64,000 nt of DNA from Anticarsia gemmatalis (Eukaryota; Arthropoda; Insecta; Lepidoptera; Erebidae): positions 2,604,001 through 2,668,000 of the forward strand of contig NC_134763.1 in NCBI RefSeq assembly GCF_050436995.1, read 5' to 3'. How positions within the stretch are numbered: the first letter of the stretch is position 1; the number at the start of each line of letters is the position of its first letter. The notes beneath the pieces are model-generated. The model did no database searches. It was not told where the DNA came from and worked only from the letters and a program-made list of their open reading frames with translations. The position numbers were made by a program, and so were the translations under genes. Positions 26,001 through 36,729 of this stretch are shown in pieces.

Positions 26001-28900
26001 ATACTCGGTTATAACGATGCAATAGCATTGTTTTAAACAGCACCAACAATATAATTTTCAATAGAGTTTGAAGCCAGTCACATTCAAGTTTCGTATACAG
26101 TGTGTATTCCTATTTCGAAGTGCGTTTAGTAGTTTTTTATTTCTAGTATAAATTGCACAAAATTGGCAGTCCTTACTCCTAAAACTTGCACCACAGGCCA
26201 ACTTCGTACAGTGATAATTCATCAAGGCATGATAAGAAACAGTGTTGTGCCTTGACGCGAGTATTACATTACACGTTACTGACATTACCGTAGTGATGTG
26301 ACGTATTAATAACATTACTTAACTCTCACGTCTAATGGTAGCTAAGGATCTTTGACGTTCGCGAGATTATTTTGATTATTTTTAATGTTTTGTGGTAATA
26401 ATAGCACAGAGAGTCGGAAATAAAAAGTTAGATGCTTTAATATTGACAGATAAGTTCGTAAGGGAAATAGACAAAAATATAATGGAACCTAATCAATGCG
26501 ATCGACAATAGCTGAAGATGATGATTAATTTAAAAACTAACTGGCGATTAACAAGATTTTGAGCTTTTCTCGTCGACCCTACCTTTCGGAGTTTCGGTAA
26601 ATTTACTCTCTGTATCATTGACTATCATAAGTGTCAGCATTTGACCTAAATGAATAAATTATATATAATAAAGTGGGTCTCTAGATAAGAAATAAGATTC
26701 AACTAAAGACTGACTAACACTATATTTTTCGAGTATTAAAATGGAAAATAACTAAAGAAATCTCGTTTACTAAAATATTAAGAACAAAAGCAGGATTAAA
26801 ATGCCAAAACCCATTAAACCACTGCACACTAATCTAAGACAGCATAAATCCAATTTTTGCACTAAAAGGCAGGCCAATAATTAGATAAAGTCTGGTCTAC
26901 ACCTGGTTGGAGTTTTAGATTAAATTATAACCTGCTAATTGGCTTGCCTGTATAATTATAGAGCATAAAGTGCTGGCTAATTTGATATTGCCGTTACTTC
27001 TAAGGCTAGGGTCTGTTGTGGATTTAGCTTGAAGGTGTTAATGAGAGAGTTTATTATTTATGGCTGTATTGATTCTGTTTGTGGTTTAAGTTAAAATTGT
27101 GCAATTCAACTACAATACAATTCAACGGTGATATTGAACAGACTAAACGAAGCTGTGGACTTTGAAAATCGTAGGGACTTTTTAAGCAGCCTACATGGGC
27201 CGTAAGAGTCCCCACGAACGGAACCATGAGCAAAAGTAGTGTCTCCAAACTTGGTTTCAGCAATCCAACCAAGTTATGAAATAATGCAAACCTATTTGAT
27301 TTATACAAACGTTAGTTCAAGCTACTAATACGACGGGATTTTGTCGCATACAATTCAATGGCAATTTTTCAACCTATCTTGCTCACACTCAAATCAAAAA
27401 ACCATTTCAAACAAAAAAGCTTATTTATAAAAAGCACACCCAAATTCACACAACACGTCATTTTAATTCAAAAACTACGTTCCTTTCCACCGGAAACTTG
27501 GCTGGTTGCGTGATAACGATCTATGATTTTTAATTACACCCAATAGACTCCGCCTAGCGTTGTAATATGTATGGAAACGTCCAATCAAATTAAACAACGT
27601 TGACATGAAGTGTCATTGGAACAATCCCGGTCCATATTAATCATAACGTTTATAATTTAAAATTTGTACTGCCAGTTACTTTTTACGTTTGGAATTTTAA
27701 ATTTGAATCGACAACGGTTTCGAGTGAGTGATTGATGAATCACATTCTTGGTTTAGGAATAATTATCATTCTAACGCCAAAGGAAACCGTGAGGGAACAT
27801 TGAATGTAGGACCAGGGGGGCTATAATATTATTTATCTCAGTTGACAACCATTTCAAAGCCACTATGCTGTACATGGTTTGTTCCCTTAGATTATAGTGA
27901 TTAACACGTTAATTCAAAGCAGTAATGTACTGAATAGTGACCGTCAATTTGACGTACACTACTGGTCAGCTGAGATACGTGATTGGCGGCTAAAAACCTA
28001 TTTTTTATAGAATGCAAAGTCACCATCTTGAGCTTCGTCAGACCTTAGTAAAGTCAGGGTAAACTTGTGTGTTGTGTGAAAAGATTGAATTTATTCGCTC
28101 TTGGTTTTGTTGTTTTTATATAATTTAATATTATTATCGAATGAAATCGAATACATTGTTGCGTTGAGTTCGTTATTTGTTATTTAAAATCGGATCGTGT
28201 TTCCGCATTCACAGAGGATTGCTTTTGCAGTTTATATTTTCATTTTTGATGGGCGAAACGATTATAAAACATTTTTATTGAAAGTTTCATTCATAAATGA
28301 CGACAGGCTATTCGTTTTTCAGGCTTTTTGGAGGTTTAAATCGAAGTATCTTTATTACCTACGAAATGTGCATTTTTTATGGCTTATAAATCTCGACAAC
28401 GAATGATTTTGATGCTGTCATATTTTAATCAGATTAACCATTTTGTTATGCTAAAAAACTTAGCAAAAAACGTCTTAATATAAATCCTATTAGCATGACA
28501 GACACTGTAATTAGCAACAAACAAGCATATGCTAACAAAACGCTAATCCGCAACAAAAGTAACGGTCTAAAACCAAAACCGTCTATTAAATAATAGATAA
28601 AAAATAAAGAATATATTACACACGGAATATAATTCACAGCTGCTCAATCGGATGCCTTCACACAAATTATGATACAAAATAACACATTTCACCCAGACAC
28701 GACTGAACATAATATGGAGAGCTTCGAAATTAACTATAATTGCTTAATTCAGATGGACGCAGTACAGAGACGGTCAGAAGTTTAAGTTCGGAGCACATTT
28801 CACGCACACTTTGATAGGCTGTTGTGTTTATACGCGTGTATGTGTGCGTGTTATTGTGGCCCAAAGTTTGGGGCGACCAGTAAGCGATGAAGCGTCGTGT
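23096..28900. other. Non-genic stretch
   Basis: AT-rich. Short frames at 23262, 23561, 25726, 26058, 27054 and 28197 are unconvincing. Only the repeat fragment at 25404 is recognisable. Confidence 0.5.
25404..25428 (+). mobile_element. Dispersed repeat, family C, short fragment
   Basis: 'aaaaaggcgtgattttatgt' matches the tail of the copy at 11748. Nothing else is retained. Confidence 0.3.
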
Positions 28901-28939
28901 TGTGAAGACGTACGCTCGGTCCCCGCGCGTTAGTGTATT

Positions 28940-29050
28940 GTGACATCGAGTGCTTATAAGTTCAGTGACGATATTTGAAAGAAAGTTTTTAGATTTTTTT
29001 ATGTTTTGTGTTGTGTGTGCTTTTGGGATTTGTTTACGGTTTTGATGTTG
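28940..29050 (+). promoter_or_regulatory. Candidate promoter and first exon
   Basis: A CpG-containing patch (CCCCGCGCG near 28921) precedes the arthropod initiator TTCAGT (28961-28966), with AGATTT at the DPE position (+28, 28991). A strong splice donor, GTT|GTAAGTAAG, follows at 29050. The 3' splice site with a long pyrimidine tract (ending at 30285, next bases ATGCCGACTAG) could be its partner, but the frame there stops after nine codons, so only an untranslated exon would fit. RNA support is needed. Confidence 0.3.
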
Positions 29051-30285
29051 TAAGTAAGATTTGTTTTGACAATTTAATGTTAGGTTTTTGAAATTTCTGT
29101 GTTGTGGTTTTGTAGTAAAAGTTTTAGTTTGTATTGTAAAGTTAATATGTGTAATTAAGTTTGGAAACTTTTTCATAGTATTTTGATAATAAAGCTCTCA
29201 AAAATAAAAATTGCATTGAATTGAGATAAAATCTATTAGCCTATATCTTAATTATAGTTTACTAGTAGGCTATTTTATTTATCTAATAGTAAAACATATT
29301 TTTCACAATCATATATTTTCATAACTTTTCTATTTTATCGAAAACAAAAAATACCATTTTCTCCAAAATTGTATTACTGACCCATTTCTACGTTATAAAG
29401 TTGTTAACTTAAACCAAATTGCGGCAGAGCTTTATACGCAAGAGTGGGATATAAATACAAGATATAATGATATAGAAAAGGATAGAAATATGTTATAATT
29501 CGAAAGGTTTCTCCCAGGTAATGGTTATAACGTGCGAACGTATCCTAGAGGGTGTCATTAGAGGTTTTTGTCTGTTCCTAATCACGGCGGAAAGTGCTGT
29601 CTCATTTTGTTCTGTGTTTTCGGGGAAATATTATAACTATATTTCGGAGACTCTGAGAGACGGATTGAAGCTTATTAGTATCTGCAATGTTTTTATTAGC
29701 AATTACAGTAAACGTTTTATATTTGATTGCACCTAGGTCCTAGATAGTAAATAACAAACGGAAAATTAAACAGATGAAACAATTTGTAATTTTCGTCAAT
29801 GGGAAAGTAAAAACTGCATAAAGAATCATTAAGCTGTTTAAAAAGTGACAGTGTAAAAATGCTATCAAAAGTTGCGCCTGAATTTATAAAAAAATATCAA
29901 ACGCAATAATTTCAGTGATTTAAACTTATTTACTGACAAGATTTCAATTAGTAAGACATACAAAAAATCCTTATTCATAAGGTGAAACTATCACCAAAGG
30001 CGCCACAGCACTCACATTAAAATTATACTTTTTAGTTACTATCATAGTTTTGCAGTAAAAAAATAACAAGCTATTTTATGATGTTTTAAAAATAAATATT
30101 TTTTCTTAGTTTCAAAGTTACCTCCCAAAAAATCTTTGTCAAGACTTAATGTTTCACTACCACCAGTATCAACTATTATCTTTCCTTCAAAGTACTGAAC
30201 CATTTAGTTCCCACTCATATACATATCTTTAGCTAATACAAAAAGCCTAATATTACCTTTACTCATATTTTCTTTCTCTTTTCAG

Positions 30286-30320
30286 ATGCCGACTAGTTTA
30301 CAGACACATCGTTAAAGGTT
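30286..30320 (+). other. Candidate untranslated exon after a strong 3' splice site
   Basis: 'tttctttctctttt' then CAG (ends 30285) is a convincing acceptor. The sequence after it reads ATGCCG... but reaches TAA after nine codons. No good downstream donor was found (only GTTCGT). It could be a 5' UTR exon or chance. Confidence 0.2.
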
Positions 30321-31993
30321 CGTTTCAAATTTTACAACACACCAATAACCATCATTATTATATAGTAATAACCAACTCATTATTTAAAGTAAATCAAGCA
30401 ATTAAAATAATAAGACAATCACATTTTATAACAGTCAATCAAATGTTGTAACTTTTATAAGGCTTTACCGACGAATAACGATTTTAATGTTCGTTTTATT
30501 GAAGGTTAAGTAGCGACGGGATTTTGAAATTAGGTGCTATTTTATTAAGAAACGTAAGGGAACTTGGGGAAGACTAGACGGCTAGACGATATTAAAATAA
30601 ATTATTACAATTATAGTAAATGATGACTCACGAAATTACCACAACCTTGATGACAGTATTCTATTCTACAAATCTAATAGGCCCTATTCGTGGCGTATTA
30701 GACACTATTCTTCAAATAAGACTTGACATGGCACTAGGCATCTGCAAGAATGTAAAAAGTGATTTATGAGCAATGAGCATTCATACAAAGTTACTACACC
30801 CATGAAGACGAAACAAAATTATAAGATCATAGTCAGTTCCGTCGGCTAAAAGGTTATAATATTATTTCAACTTAAATCATTATTTCATTACCCTAAGTTA
30901 TATAAAGCCAAAATATTTAGGTAAGCCAATTTTCCCCGCGTCTTTCGTACTCAGTTCTCGTTTCTTTTCTAAATTTACTGGCCTTTATCTAACGTTTAAA
31001 TATAATGTTTCTACCTCAAAAAGTACGCTAAAAATATGCTTATTTGAACGTACATCCTTAAGAGCCCCGACTAACCCAAATTTTATTAGTGGCGATACGA
31101 AATTATCATAAATCCAATTTTTTTCCACCCAGCTTATTTTACAGGCCATAAAATTTTGTATTCCCGTCTAACGTATTTTTATTCATACGGTTTGAACGTA
31201 AAATTTGCGGGTTTTAATAGCTCACTGTAATATGAGTGGGAGAATAAAGTGCGTTGTAAAAAAAGTGTTTTTTTTCTATTCTAGAGGAAAAGTGCGAAGT
31301 TGTTTTGTTAGTACTTTTGTTTTCTACGTCTTCCTTGTTTTTTAATTCTTTGTTTGAATTAAAATTGTTTGTTTTTGCTGTTGTGTTTGGTTCGTTTTTT
31401 GGAATCCGTGTAGTTTTGTACTCACTGATAGTATTTCTTTTATATTTTTGTCCCAAGGTTTTATTTAAGTTCTTGAATACTATTTATATTATCTTCGGAA
31501 TTAACTGAATCATAGATTGAATGCACTTTTAATCACATGTCATATCAGACATCATTTTTTTATTTGAGAGTCAAATTTATAAAATTACATTTTAAATCTT
31601 CACACACATGTTCATAAACCTATGTAATACATATAATACATATCGTAACTCCAAGTTCTGAAAGCACATAAGGACATATTGATACAGTGCGTCCTAAGGG
31701 AGCTATCTATTATTTACGTTACATACATCTACGTTTCTCCGCCACATGTGAGCGGAAACTATATAGTTCCAGCTTATATGTGAGTGTGTTTCTTAGAAAT
31801 GATTCTTTAGAAAAAATATGTATGTATTTTTGCATTTTAAGGGACACATTCTCTATCGTAGACTGGAGTTTAGTAACGGCTTATGACAATCTGCTCGAAA
31901 GACATGGGACTAGCATTGTACCGCCTGCTTATAGCTTGGAGTATAACAGGCGTGATGTTTTGTATGTAAATATCTTATTTACTCATATAATAG
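30321..31993. other. Non-genic stretch
   Basis: AT-rich with no recognisable element. The 80-aa and 67-aa frames at 31214-31508 are mirror-image frames of a T-rich run. Confidence 0.5.
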
Positions 31994-32090
31994 TGCCAAA
32001 CCCGCACTTGGCCAGCGTAGTGGACTCAAGGCCTAACCTCTCCATCATTACGGGACCCTTGCCCAGCAGTGGGACATTAATGGGTTTAAT
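31994..32090 (+). mobile_element. LINE-tail-like repeat, copy 1
   Basis: Reads 'gtgccaaacccgcacttggc', then 'ctcaaggcctaacctctcc', then 'cccttgcccagcagtggg' and 'acattaatgggtt'. The same sequence recurs at four other places in the window in both orientations. I take it as the 3' end of a non-LTR element or a SINE derived from one. Confidence 0.65.
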
Positions 32091-33088
32091 TTATTATTTA
32101 TTTACTAATATATATTTTTTTTGTATCATGTTAACGCAATCGGTGTGAAAAGCCATATTCATTCTGAAGTGAGCACTTATAATCTTGAATCCTATCAATT
32201 AGATATTTAAATGATATTATCATCATTTTTTGTTTTTTCAACTCGTAGAGCGAGGACAGGATTTCATTAATATTGGTTTTCTTTGATTAGATATTTCAAT
32301 TTAAACTCTCAGACACCAATCAACTGTGTTCAAAACAAAAACTAATCAACGATCTCGTCCCAAAATATTGTCTCCTACTTTTTGCGTCACCGTCATAAAT
32401 TGTATTGCTAAAACAATTTTTTGTTCAACCAAAAGTGCTAACCGCTTTGGGCGTATAGTTTAGCCATATTAATTATATCAACAAAAAATGCCGGTGACAG
32501 GGAATCATCGTAAAACTCTTGAGTTTCATGGAACCAAATCTCCGGCGGAACAAAAAATATTTGTATGTCACTGATGTAAGAAACGGCTTAGCGGATAAAG
32601 TTAGGTGTTGATATTTTAATTTAAATTAAAGTCGATTTTAAATATTTGCTAGTCATTCTTATTCTTATGCTTTTTGTTTTTTTTTCTAATATGAATTTAA
32701 GCAGTTCCAAATGGAATGATTACTGAACTTTTTGATATTTTCAATGGATTATCTGATTTCATAATGCAATATATTTATTCATTTGGAGTGCTCAATTATC
32801 TATGAATAACATAAATCTCTAAACAATACTTAAGCGCTTCTTAACTCAAAATGGACAGAGACAAAGGTGGATTTCACGTACCTAAATAATACCTACTCAG
32901 ATCTGTTCTCCGACTTCATTTCTCTACCATTCAACTAAAAGAGAGTTTATTTTATTCTTAGCCTAGCTTTACATTTTCTACCAAGATTTACTTGCAGAAA
33001 ACATTTTCACACATCTGTATACCTCTAAAAATGTTCAAAAAAAGCTAAATTCCCGCGCGCTTATTACCCGTCAAGCGGACATGTTAAA

Positions 33089-33190
33089 ACAGATGTTTCC
33101 CGCCTGACACACGGGTCAGGAGGGGTCGCCATCTTAAGGTTCCCGCCAATCGCGTCGCTGACAGCGGCGGGCAAAATAATTACGGGCTGT
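33089..33190 (+). repeat. Uninterrupted copy of the repeat targeted by Transib
   Basis: From 'acagatgtttccc' through 'cgccatctt', 'ttcccgcca' and 'taattac' this stretch aligns, with small gaps, to 33667-33706 joined to 36300-36349. It is therefore a paralogous, element-free version of the insertion site. It is more GC-rich than its surroundings. Origin is unknown: a dispersed repeat or an old local duplication. Confidence 0.6.
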
Positions 33191-33666
33191 GATTGTATAG
33201 TGTGTTGTTTTACGTTTTCCGAAGAAAATAATAAGATGAAATTTAGATGTTTGAGCATTGCGGCAGAAAGTTGAAGGTTTTTTGTTCAACAAATACTCAT
33301 AAAGTTAAAGATAAGGATGGTTTTTGAAGATGTCGTGGTTTTTTCTTGATTTGGCTTGTTTAGCCTTTGACATGATTTTTGACTGATACATGACAATTAC
33401 TGAAAATGAATGCGACCTTTATGAATGAAACAAAAACAATATTTGACTGTAGATTTAATTTAGTATTTCATGAATTTTTTTTTTACTTGTTATAATTTTT
33501 GTTCGATCTTAACATTTTGACCATATTATTTATTATGAAACGCAACACATTACAATCTTGTTATTACTGCACAATTTTCCATGAGTGACACATTTTAATG
33601 AAAAAATACCTTACCTTGCTAAGAAATTGGCTTATAAAATAGAAAAGAAAATCTCGTAATTCCAGA

Positions 33667-33706
33667 ACAGATGTCTCCAGACTTTGACATACAGGTCAAG
33701 ACGCCA
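33667..33706 (+). repeat. Left half of the interrupted repeat copy
   Basis: Shares 'acagatgt', 'gaca.ac.ggtca' and 'cgcca' with 33089-33133. It is split from its right half by the Transib insertion. Confidence 0.58.
33702..33706. repeat. Target-site duplication, left copy (CGCCA)
   Basis: Five bases directly before the heptamer CACAGTG. They are identical to the five after the right terminus, and are GC-rich as is typical of Transib targets. Confidence 0.93.
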
Positions 33707-33743
33707 CACAGTGTCGCGTGCCTTTATCAAAAACCAGATTTTC
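33707..33743 (+). repeat. Left terminal inverted repeat, 12-RSS-like
   Basis: Outer block CACAGTGTCGCG (33707-33718), a 4-bp gap, then a 21-bp inner block (33723-33743) beginning TTTATCA and ending GATTTTC. The heptamer is CACAGTG. A nonamer-like TCAAAAACC lies at 33727-33735 and matches 8 of 9 positions of the V(D)J nonamer ACAAAAACC. The spacer between them is 13 bp. Confidence 0.9.
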
Positions 33744-33767
33744 TATTTTTCTAATGGGTAATTTTTT

Positions 33768-33774
33768 TATATAG
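33768..33774 (+). promoter_or_regulatory. TATA-like box of the transposase gene
   Basis: TATATAG inside the left end of the element, about 245 bp before the proposed start codon. It would place transcription start near 33800. A possible donor, ATG|GTGAGT, at 33845-33853 means an extra 5' untranslated intron cannot be excluded. Sequence-only suggestion. Confidence 0.35.
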
Positions 33775-34016
33775 CAATACAATCTTTACTAAATTCCTTA
33801 ACGAATGTGGGTAGTTGTAATTTTGTAAAATAAATATAGAAGAAATGGTGAGTATTCAAAGTTTATGTTATTATTGATGCGTCAAAATCAGTAGCGTACA
33901 CGAGTAAATTCATAGCTATATTTACAAGTGATAAACAGTATTTATTACTGCAAAAATAACTTTAAATTATCATATAACAGTTGTAATTGCTATATAATCA
34001 TATAAAACTAAGTGAA

Positions 34017-36157
34017 ATGTCCGACATTGGTAAGTTATTGAACATATTACTTTTAATGGAAAATTATAAGTATGTTGAAAGTTTGACGAGAGTTTAAAAA
34101 AATATACATCAAAATACATCTTAAATTTTTTTATATGAGTAAGATAAATTAATGAACTTTATATTTGAAAACTGTCAACGTGCTCTTTCTTGCGATTTAC
34201 GAGATATTTGGTTTTAGGTTCAACTACCCGTCAAATCAAAAATTCTGAATGCTTCGAAAAATGGCTTTCAGCGAAGCCCCAGGATAAAATTGATACTGTT
34301 TTTAATTGGTTATTACTTTCTTATGGTCTGGCAGAGTCTCCTCAGCTAATTAAAAATAGTATGAGAAAAACTGCAGGTTTTTTTTCTATGAGAGCAGGTA
34401 GTTATTGGAGGGCAAGCAATAGGAAATCTGAAATAATGAATAAAAAGTACAAAACGTGGCTTAATAACTATGTTGTCTTTGAAACCGCAGTTAAAGATTA
34501 CATTTTGGGGAACCAATCAGTGGGCACATCTTCAGATACACAGATAAAAAGAGGAAGACCGAAAACCAGTTTCAGTAATATCAGTTTAGCTTCAAAAAAA
34601 AGACGCGTTTTGGACTTAGTTAAAACTAGAGACACAGATGAACTCCAATTTGCTGCTAAATGGTCACTAAATAAATCCCCCGATAAGCCATCTGATATAG
34701 AAAAGTCGTCTTTGTTATCACCCACTGATGCACTTGCCTTGTATATTGACCTCGATTTATCTTATCGCAAGTATAATAGGTTAAGAGATGTCATAAATTC
34801 ACTACATCCTAATACGCTTCCTAGCTATTATACAATAATGAAAGTAAGGGATGAGCTACTGCCTAACACAATTAAAGCCACGGAAACCGTAGCAGAAGTA
34901 AATTTGCAAGATTTATTGAACAAAACTGCTGAATCTATTGTGAAAACCGTAGAAAAGGAAAACTCCATAATAACTGCAGGATCTTCTTTGAATTTAATAT
35001 GCAAGTGGGGCTTTGATGGTTCGTCTGGACACAGCACGTACAAACAAAAGTTTTATGGTGCTGAAAGTACAGATGAATATTTGTTTTTAACTGCCTTAGT
35101 TCCAATAAGATTAGTAGATGATGATCACAGTATAATATGGCAAAATAAAACCCCGTCATCCACATATTTCTGTCGGCCTTTGAGATTATCATTTACTAAA
35201 GAAAATAGTGATGTAATAATGGGAGAAGAACGTAGAGTAACTCAGTCCATAAATAACCTAGAATCCTGTGTAATTAAATTACAAGAACCTTGCAAAGTTG
35301 TCACTGTTTCGTATGAAATGATTTTTACTATGATTGATGGTGCTGTTTGTCACAAACTGAGCGGCGTTAGTTCCACTCAGACATGCTATATATGTGGAGC
35401 TACTCCAAAAATGATGAATTCACCATCGGTGTCCGATAAAGTTCCTAACACAGAAAGGTATAAATACGGTTTATCCACACTGCATAATTGGATAAGGTCT
35501 TTTGAATTCTTGCTTCACGTTGCGTATAGATTACCTCTTAAGTGTTGGCAAGTCCGAGGTGAAGCACAAAAGACAATATTCAATGATAACAAGCACAGAA
35601 TCCAACAGGAATTTAAGCAAAAGATGGGTCTTATAGTTGATAAGCCCAAACCTGGCTTTGGATCAACAAACGATGGCAACACTGCTAGGACGTTTTTCAA
35701 AAACAGTGCAGTGTCTAGTGAAATAACCGGCATTGATCAGAGTCTAATTGAAAAATTTTATACCATCAACAGACTGATTTCTAGTGGATTAAAAATTAAT
35801 ATGGATAAATACAGAGGACTTTTAAAGGAAACGAATGATTTGTATTTAAGTTTATACTCGTGGTATAATATACCAACATCTATTCATAAGGTACTTATAC
35901 ATTCGCCTGAACTGATGGAGTCATTTACTTTGCCGATTGGTCAGCTCTCTGAAGATGCTCTAGAAGGAAGGCATAAAGATGCACGAAATTACAGAGAATC
36001 GCATACTCGCAAAACATCTAGATCACATACTAATAAAGATTTAATAACCATCTTGTTGTTAACTTCTGATCCATTGATTTCAACAATAAGATCTAGAAAT
36101 AAACAAAAAAAAGATATAATAGACCCAATTTTAAATGAATATTTTAACCTGGAGTAA
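34017..36157 (+). CDS. Transib transposase (RAG1-like DDE recombinase), two exons
   Basis: Cut-and-paste transposase related to RAG1, expected to act in the nucleus on the element's own ends. I place exon 1 at 34017-34029 (ATG TCC GAC ATT G), donor GTAAGT at 34030, acceptor TTTGGTTTTAG ending at 34217, and exon 2 from 34218 to the TAA at 36155-36157. The phases match (G+GT gives Gly) and the product is 650 aa, starting MSDIGSTTRQ. Without the intron the frame has no ATG until 34361, and only a TTG at 34190. Visible motifs in 650-aa numbering: GRPK with a following basic stretch (about 116-135), which resembles the RAG1 nonamer-binding domain; D271 in GFDGSSGHS; D378 in MIDGAVCHKLSG; CYIC (C394, C397); H561 and H566; E587 in LSEDALEGRHKDARNYR. 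The 107-residue D-D spacing is close to RAG1 D600-D708, and H-x4-H lies just ahead of the E as in RAG1. Family assignment is secure; the short first exon is inferred and needs cDNA. Confidence 0.92.
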
Positions 36158-36166
36158 ATGATTTTG

Positions 36167-36172
36167 ATTAAA
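36167..36172 (+). terminator. Poly(A)-signal variant ATTAAA
   Basis: ATTAAA begins 9 bases after the transposase stop codon and lies within the element. No AATAAA was seen between the stop codon and the right terminus, so this common variant is the best candidate for 3' end formation. Confidence 0.35.
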
Positions 36173-36247
36173 ATCTATTATCTATTATTTACTTGTGCTT
36201 ACGTACCCATTTTGTACATAAAACAACAACAAAAAAAATTGTATACC

Positions 36248-36294
36248 GAAAATCCGATTTATGATAAAACGTTCTATGGAGTCGCGACACTGTG
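36248..36294 (-). repeat. Right terminal inverted repeat, 23-RSS-like
   Basis: Read inward on the minus strand: CACAGTGTCGCG (36294-36283), a 14-bp gap, then the 21-bp inner block (36268-36248), which matches the left inner block at 18 of 21 positions. The nonamer-like TCATAAATC (36264-36256) matches ACAAAAACC at 6 of 9 positions. The spacer from the heptamer is 23 bp, exactly 10 more than at the left end. Confidence 0.88.
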
Positions 36295-36299
36295 CGCCA
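36295..36299. repeat. Target-site duplication, right copy (CGCCA)
   Basis: Directly follows CACTGTG, the inverted heptamer at 36288-36294. It pairs with 33702-33706. Removing the element plus one copy restores a continuous 'gacgccatcttg', which matches the uninterrupted sister repeat. Confidence 0.93.
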
Positions 36300-36355
36300 T
36301 CTTGAATCCTTCCCGCCATTGCTGTCAGTGACGAGTTAATTACCGCCGGTGACTC
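36295..36355 (+). repeat. Right half of the interrupted repeat copy
   Basis: Continues with 'cgccatctt', 'ttcccgcca', a GC-rich block and 'aattac', in the same order as 33127-33182. Confidence 0.58.
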
Positions 36356-36537
36356 TAAGTAGTGTAATATGAGAAGCGGTGAGAGCAGGATTGAGTTTGT
36401 TTTGATTGGGATTTAATGGGTTCGATTCCGGTAGGGTGTTGAGTTTTTTAAGGTGTCAGATAACTAGAAAAGTATAATTTTGGCTAAGAAAAAAAGTATG
36501 AAAATATAATAAGGTATTTTATTGAAAATATATAAAA

Positions 36538-36729
36538 TACTAGCGGACACGACCGACGTTGTCCTGTCTACCCGTCAAAAAATCCTTGTCCAGCGGACAA
36601 AATTGCGAATCTAAACCATTCTCAGATCCCCTTGAACACACACAAAAAATTTCATCAAAATCGGTTCAGTCGTTTAAGAGAAGTTCAGTGACATACACAC
36701 TTACAGAAGAATTATATATATAAAGATAA
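36538..36729 (+). mobile_element. Dispersed non-LTR-tail repeat (tactagcggac family)
   Basis: 'tactagcggacacgaccgac', 'ttctcagatccccttgaaca' and 'aaaatcggttcagtcgttta', ending in a TA-rich tail 'ttatatatataaagat'. The layout matches abundant lepidopteran LINE/SINE tails. It lies 240 bp beyond the Transib right end. Confidence 0.6.

Larger units (their letters stand above)
33707..36294 (+). mobile_element. Complete autonomous Transib (RAG1-superfamily) DNA transposon
   Basis: A 2588-bp element bounded by inverted CACAGTGTCGCG termini (33707-33718 and, inverted, 36283-36294) and flanked on both sides by the 5-bp duplication CGCCA. Transib elements are known to make 5-bp GC-rich target duplications and to end in a CACARTG heptamer, and both features are present. 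It contains a single gene, an intact transposase with all expected catalytic residues, plus a TATA-like box and a poly(A)-type hexamer inside the termini. No internal stop or frameshift was seen, and the target duplication is perfect, so the insertion looks young and the copy may still be mobile. That last point is inference. The host DNA is one copy of a short repeat whose uninterrupted sister lies at 33089-33190. Confidence 0.95.

Noticed and set aside
28730..29176. 148-aa minus-strand open frame
   Set aside because: Thr/Asn/His/Lys-rich composition is the antisense of a T/G-rich candidate promoter and 5' region. It resembles no domain.
31687..32148. 153-aa plus-strand open frame
   Set aside because: It runs through the LINE-tail repeat at 31994, has no ATG start (it begins GTG) and has chance composition.
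34190..34216. TTG at 34190 as start of the transposase
   Set aside because: Animal genes rarely start at TTG. The stretch looks like the end of an intron (TTTGGTTTTAG), and an in-phase ATG exon exists at 34017.
36419..36433. GGTTCGATTCC as a tRNA or SINE B box
   Set aside because: A perfect B-box word, but no A box or clover-leaf stems upstream. Probably chance or a tiny SINE remnant.
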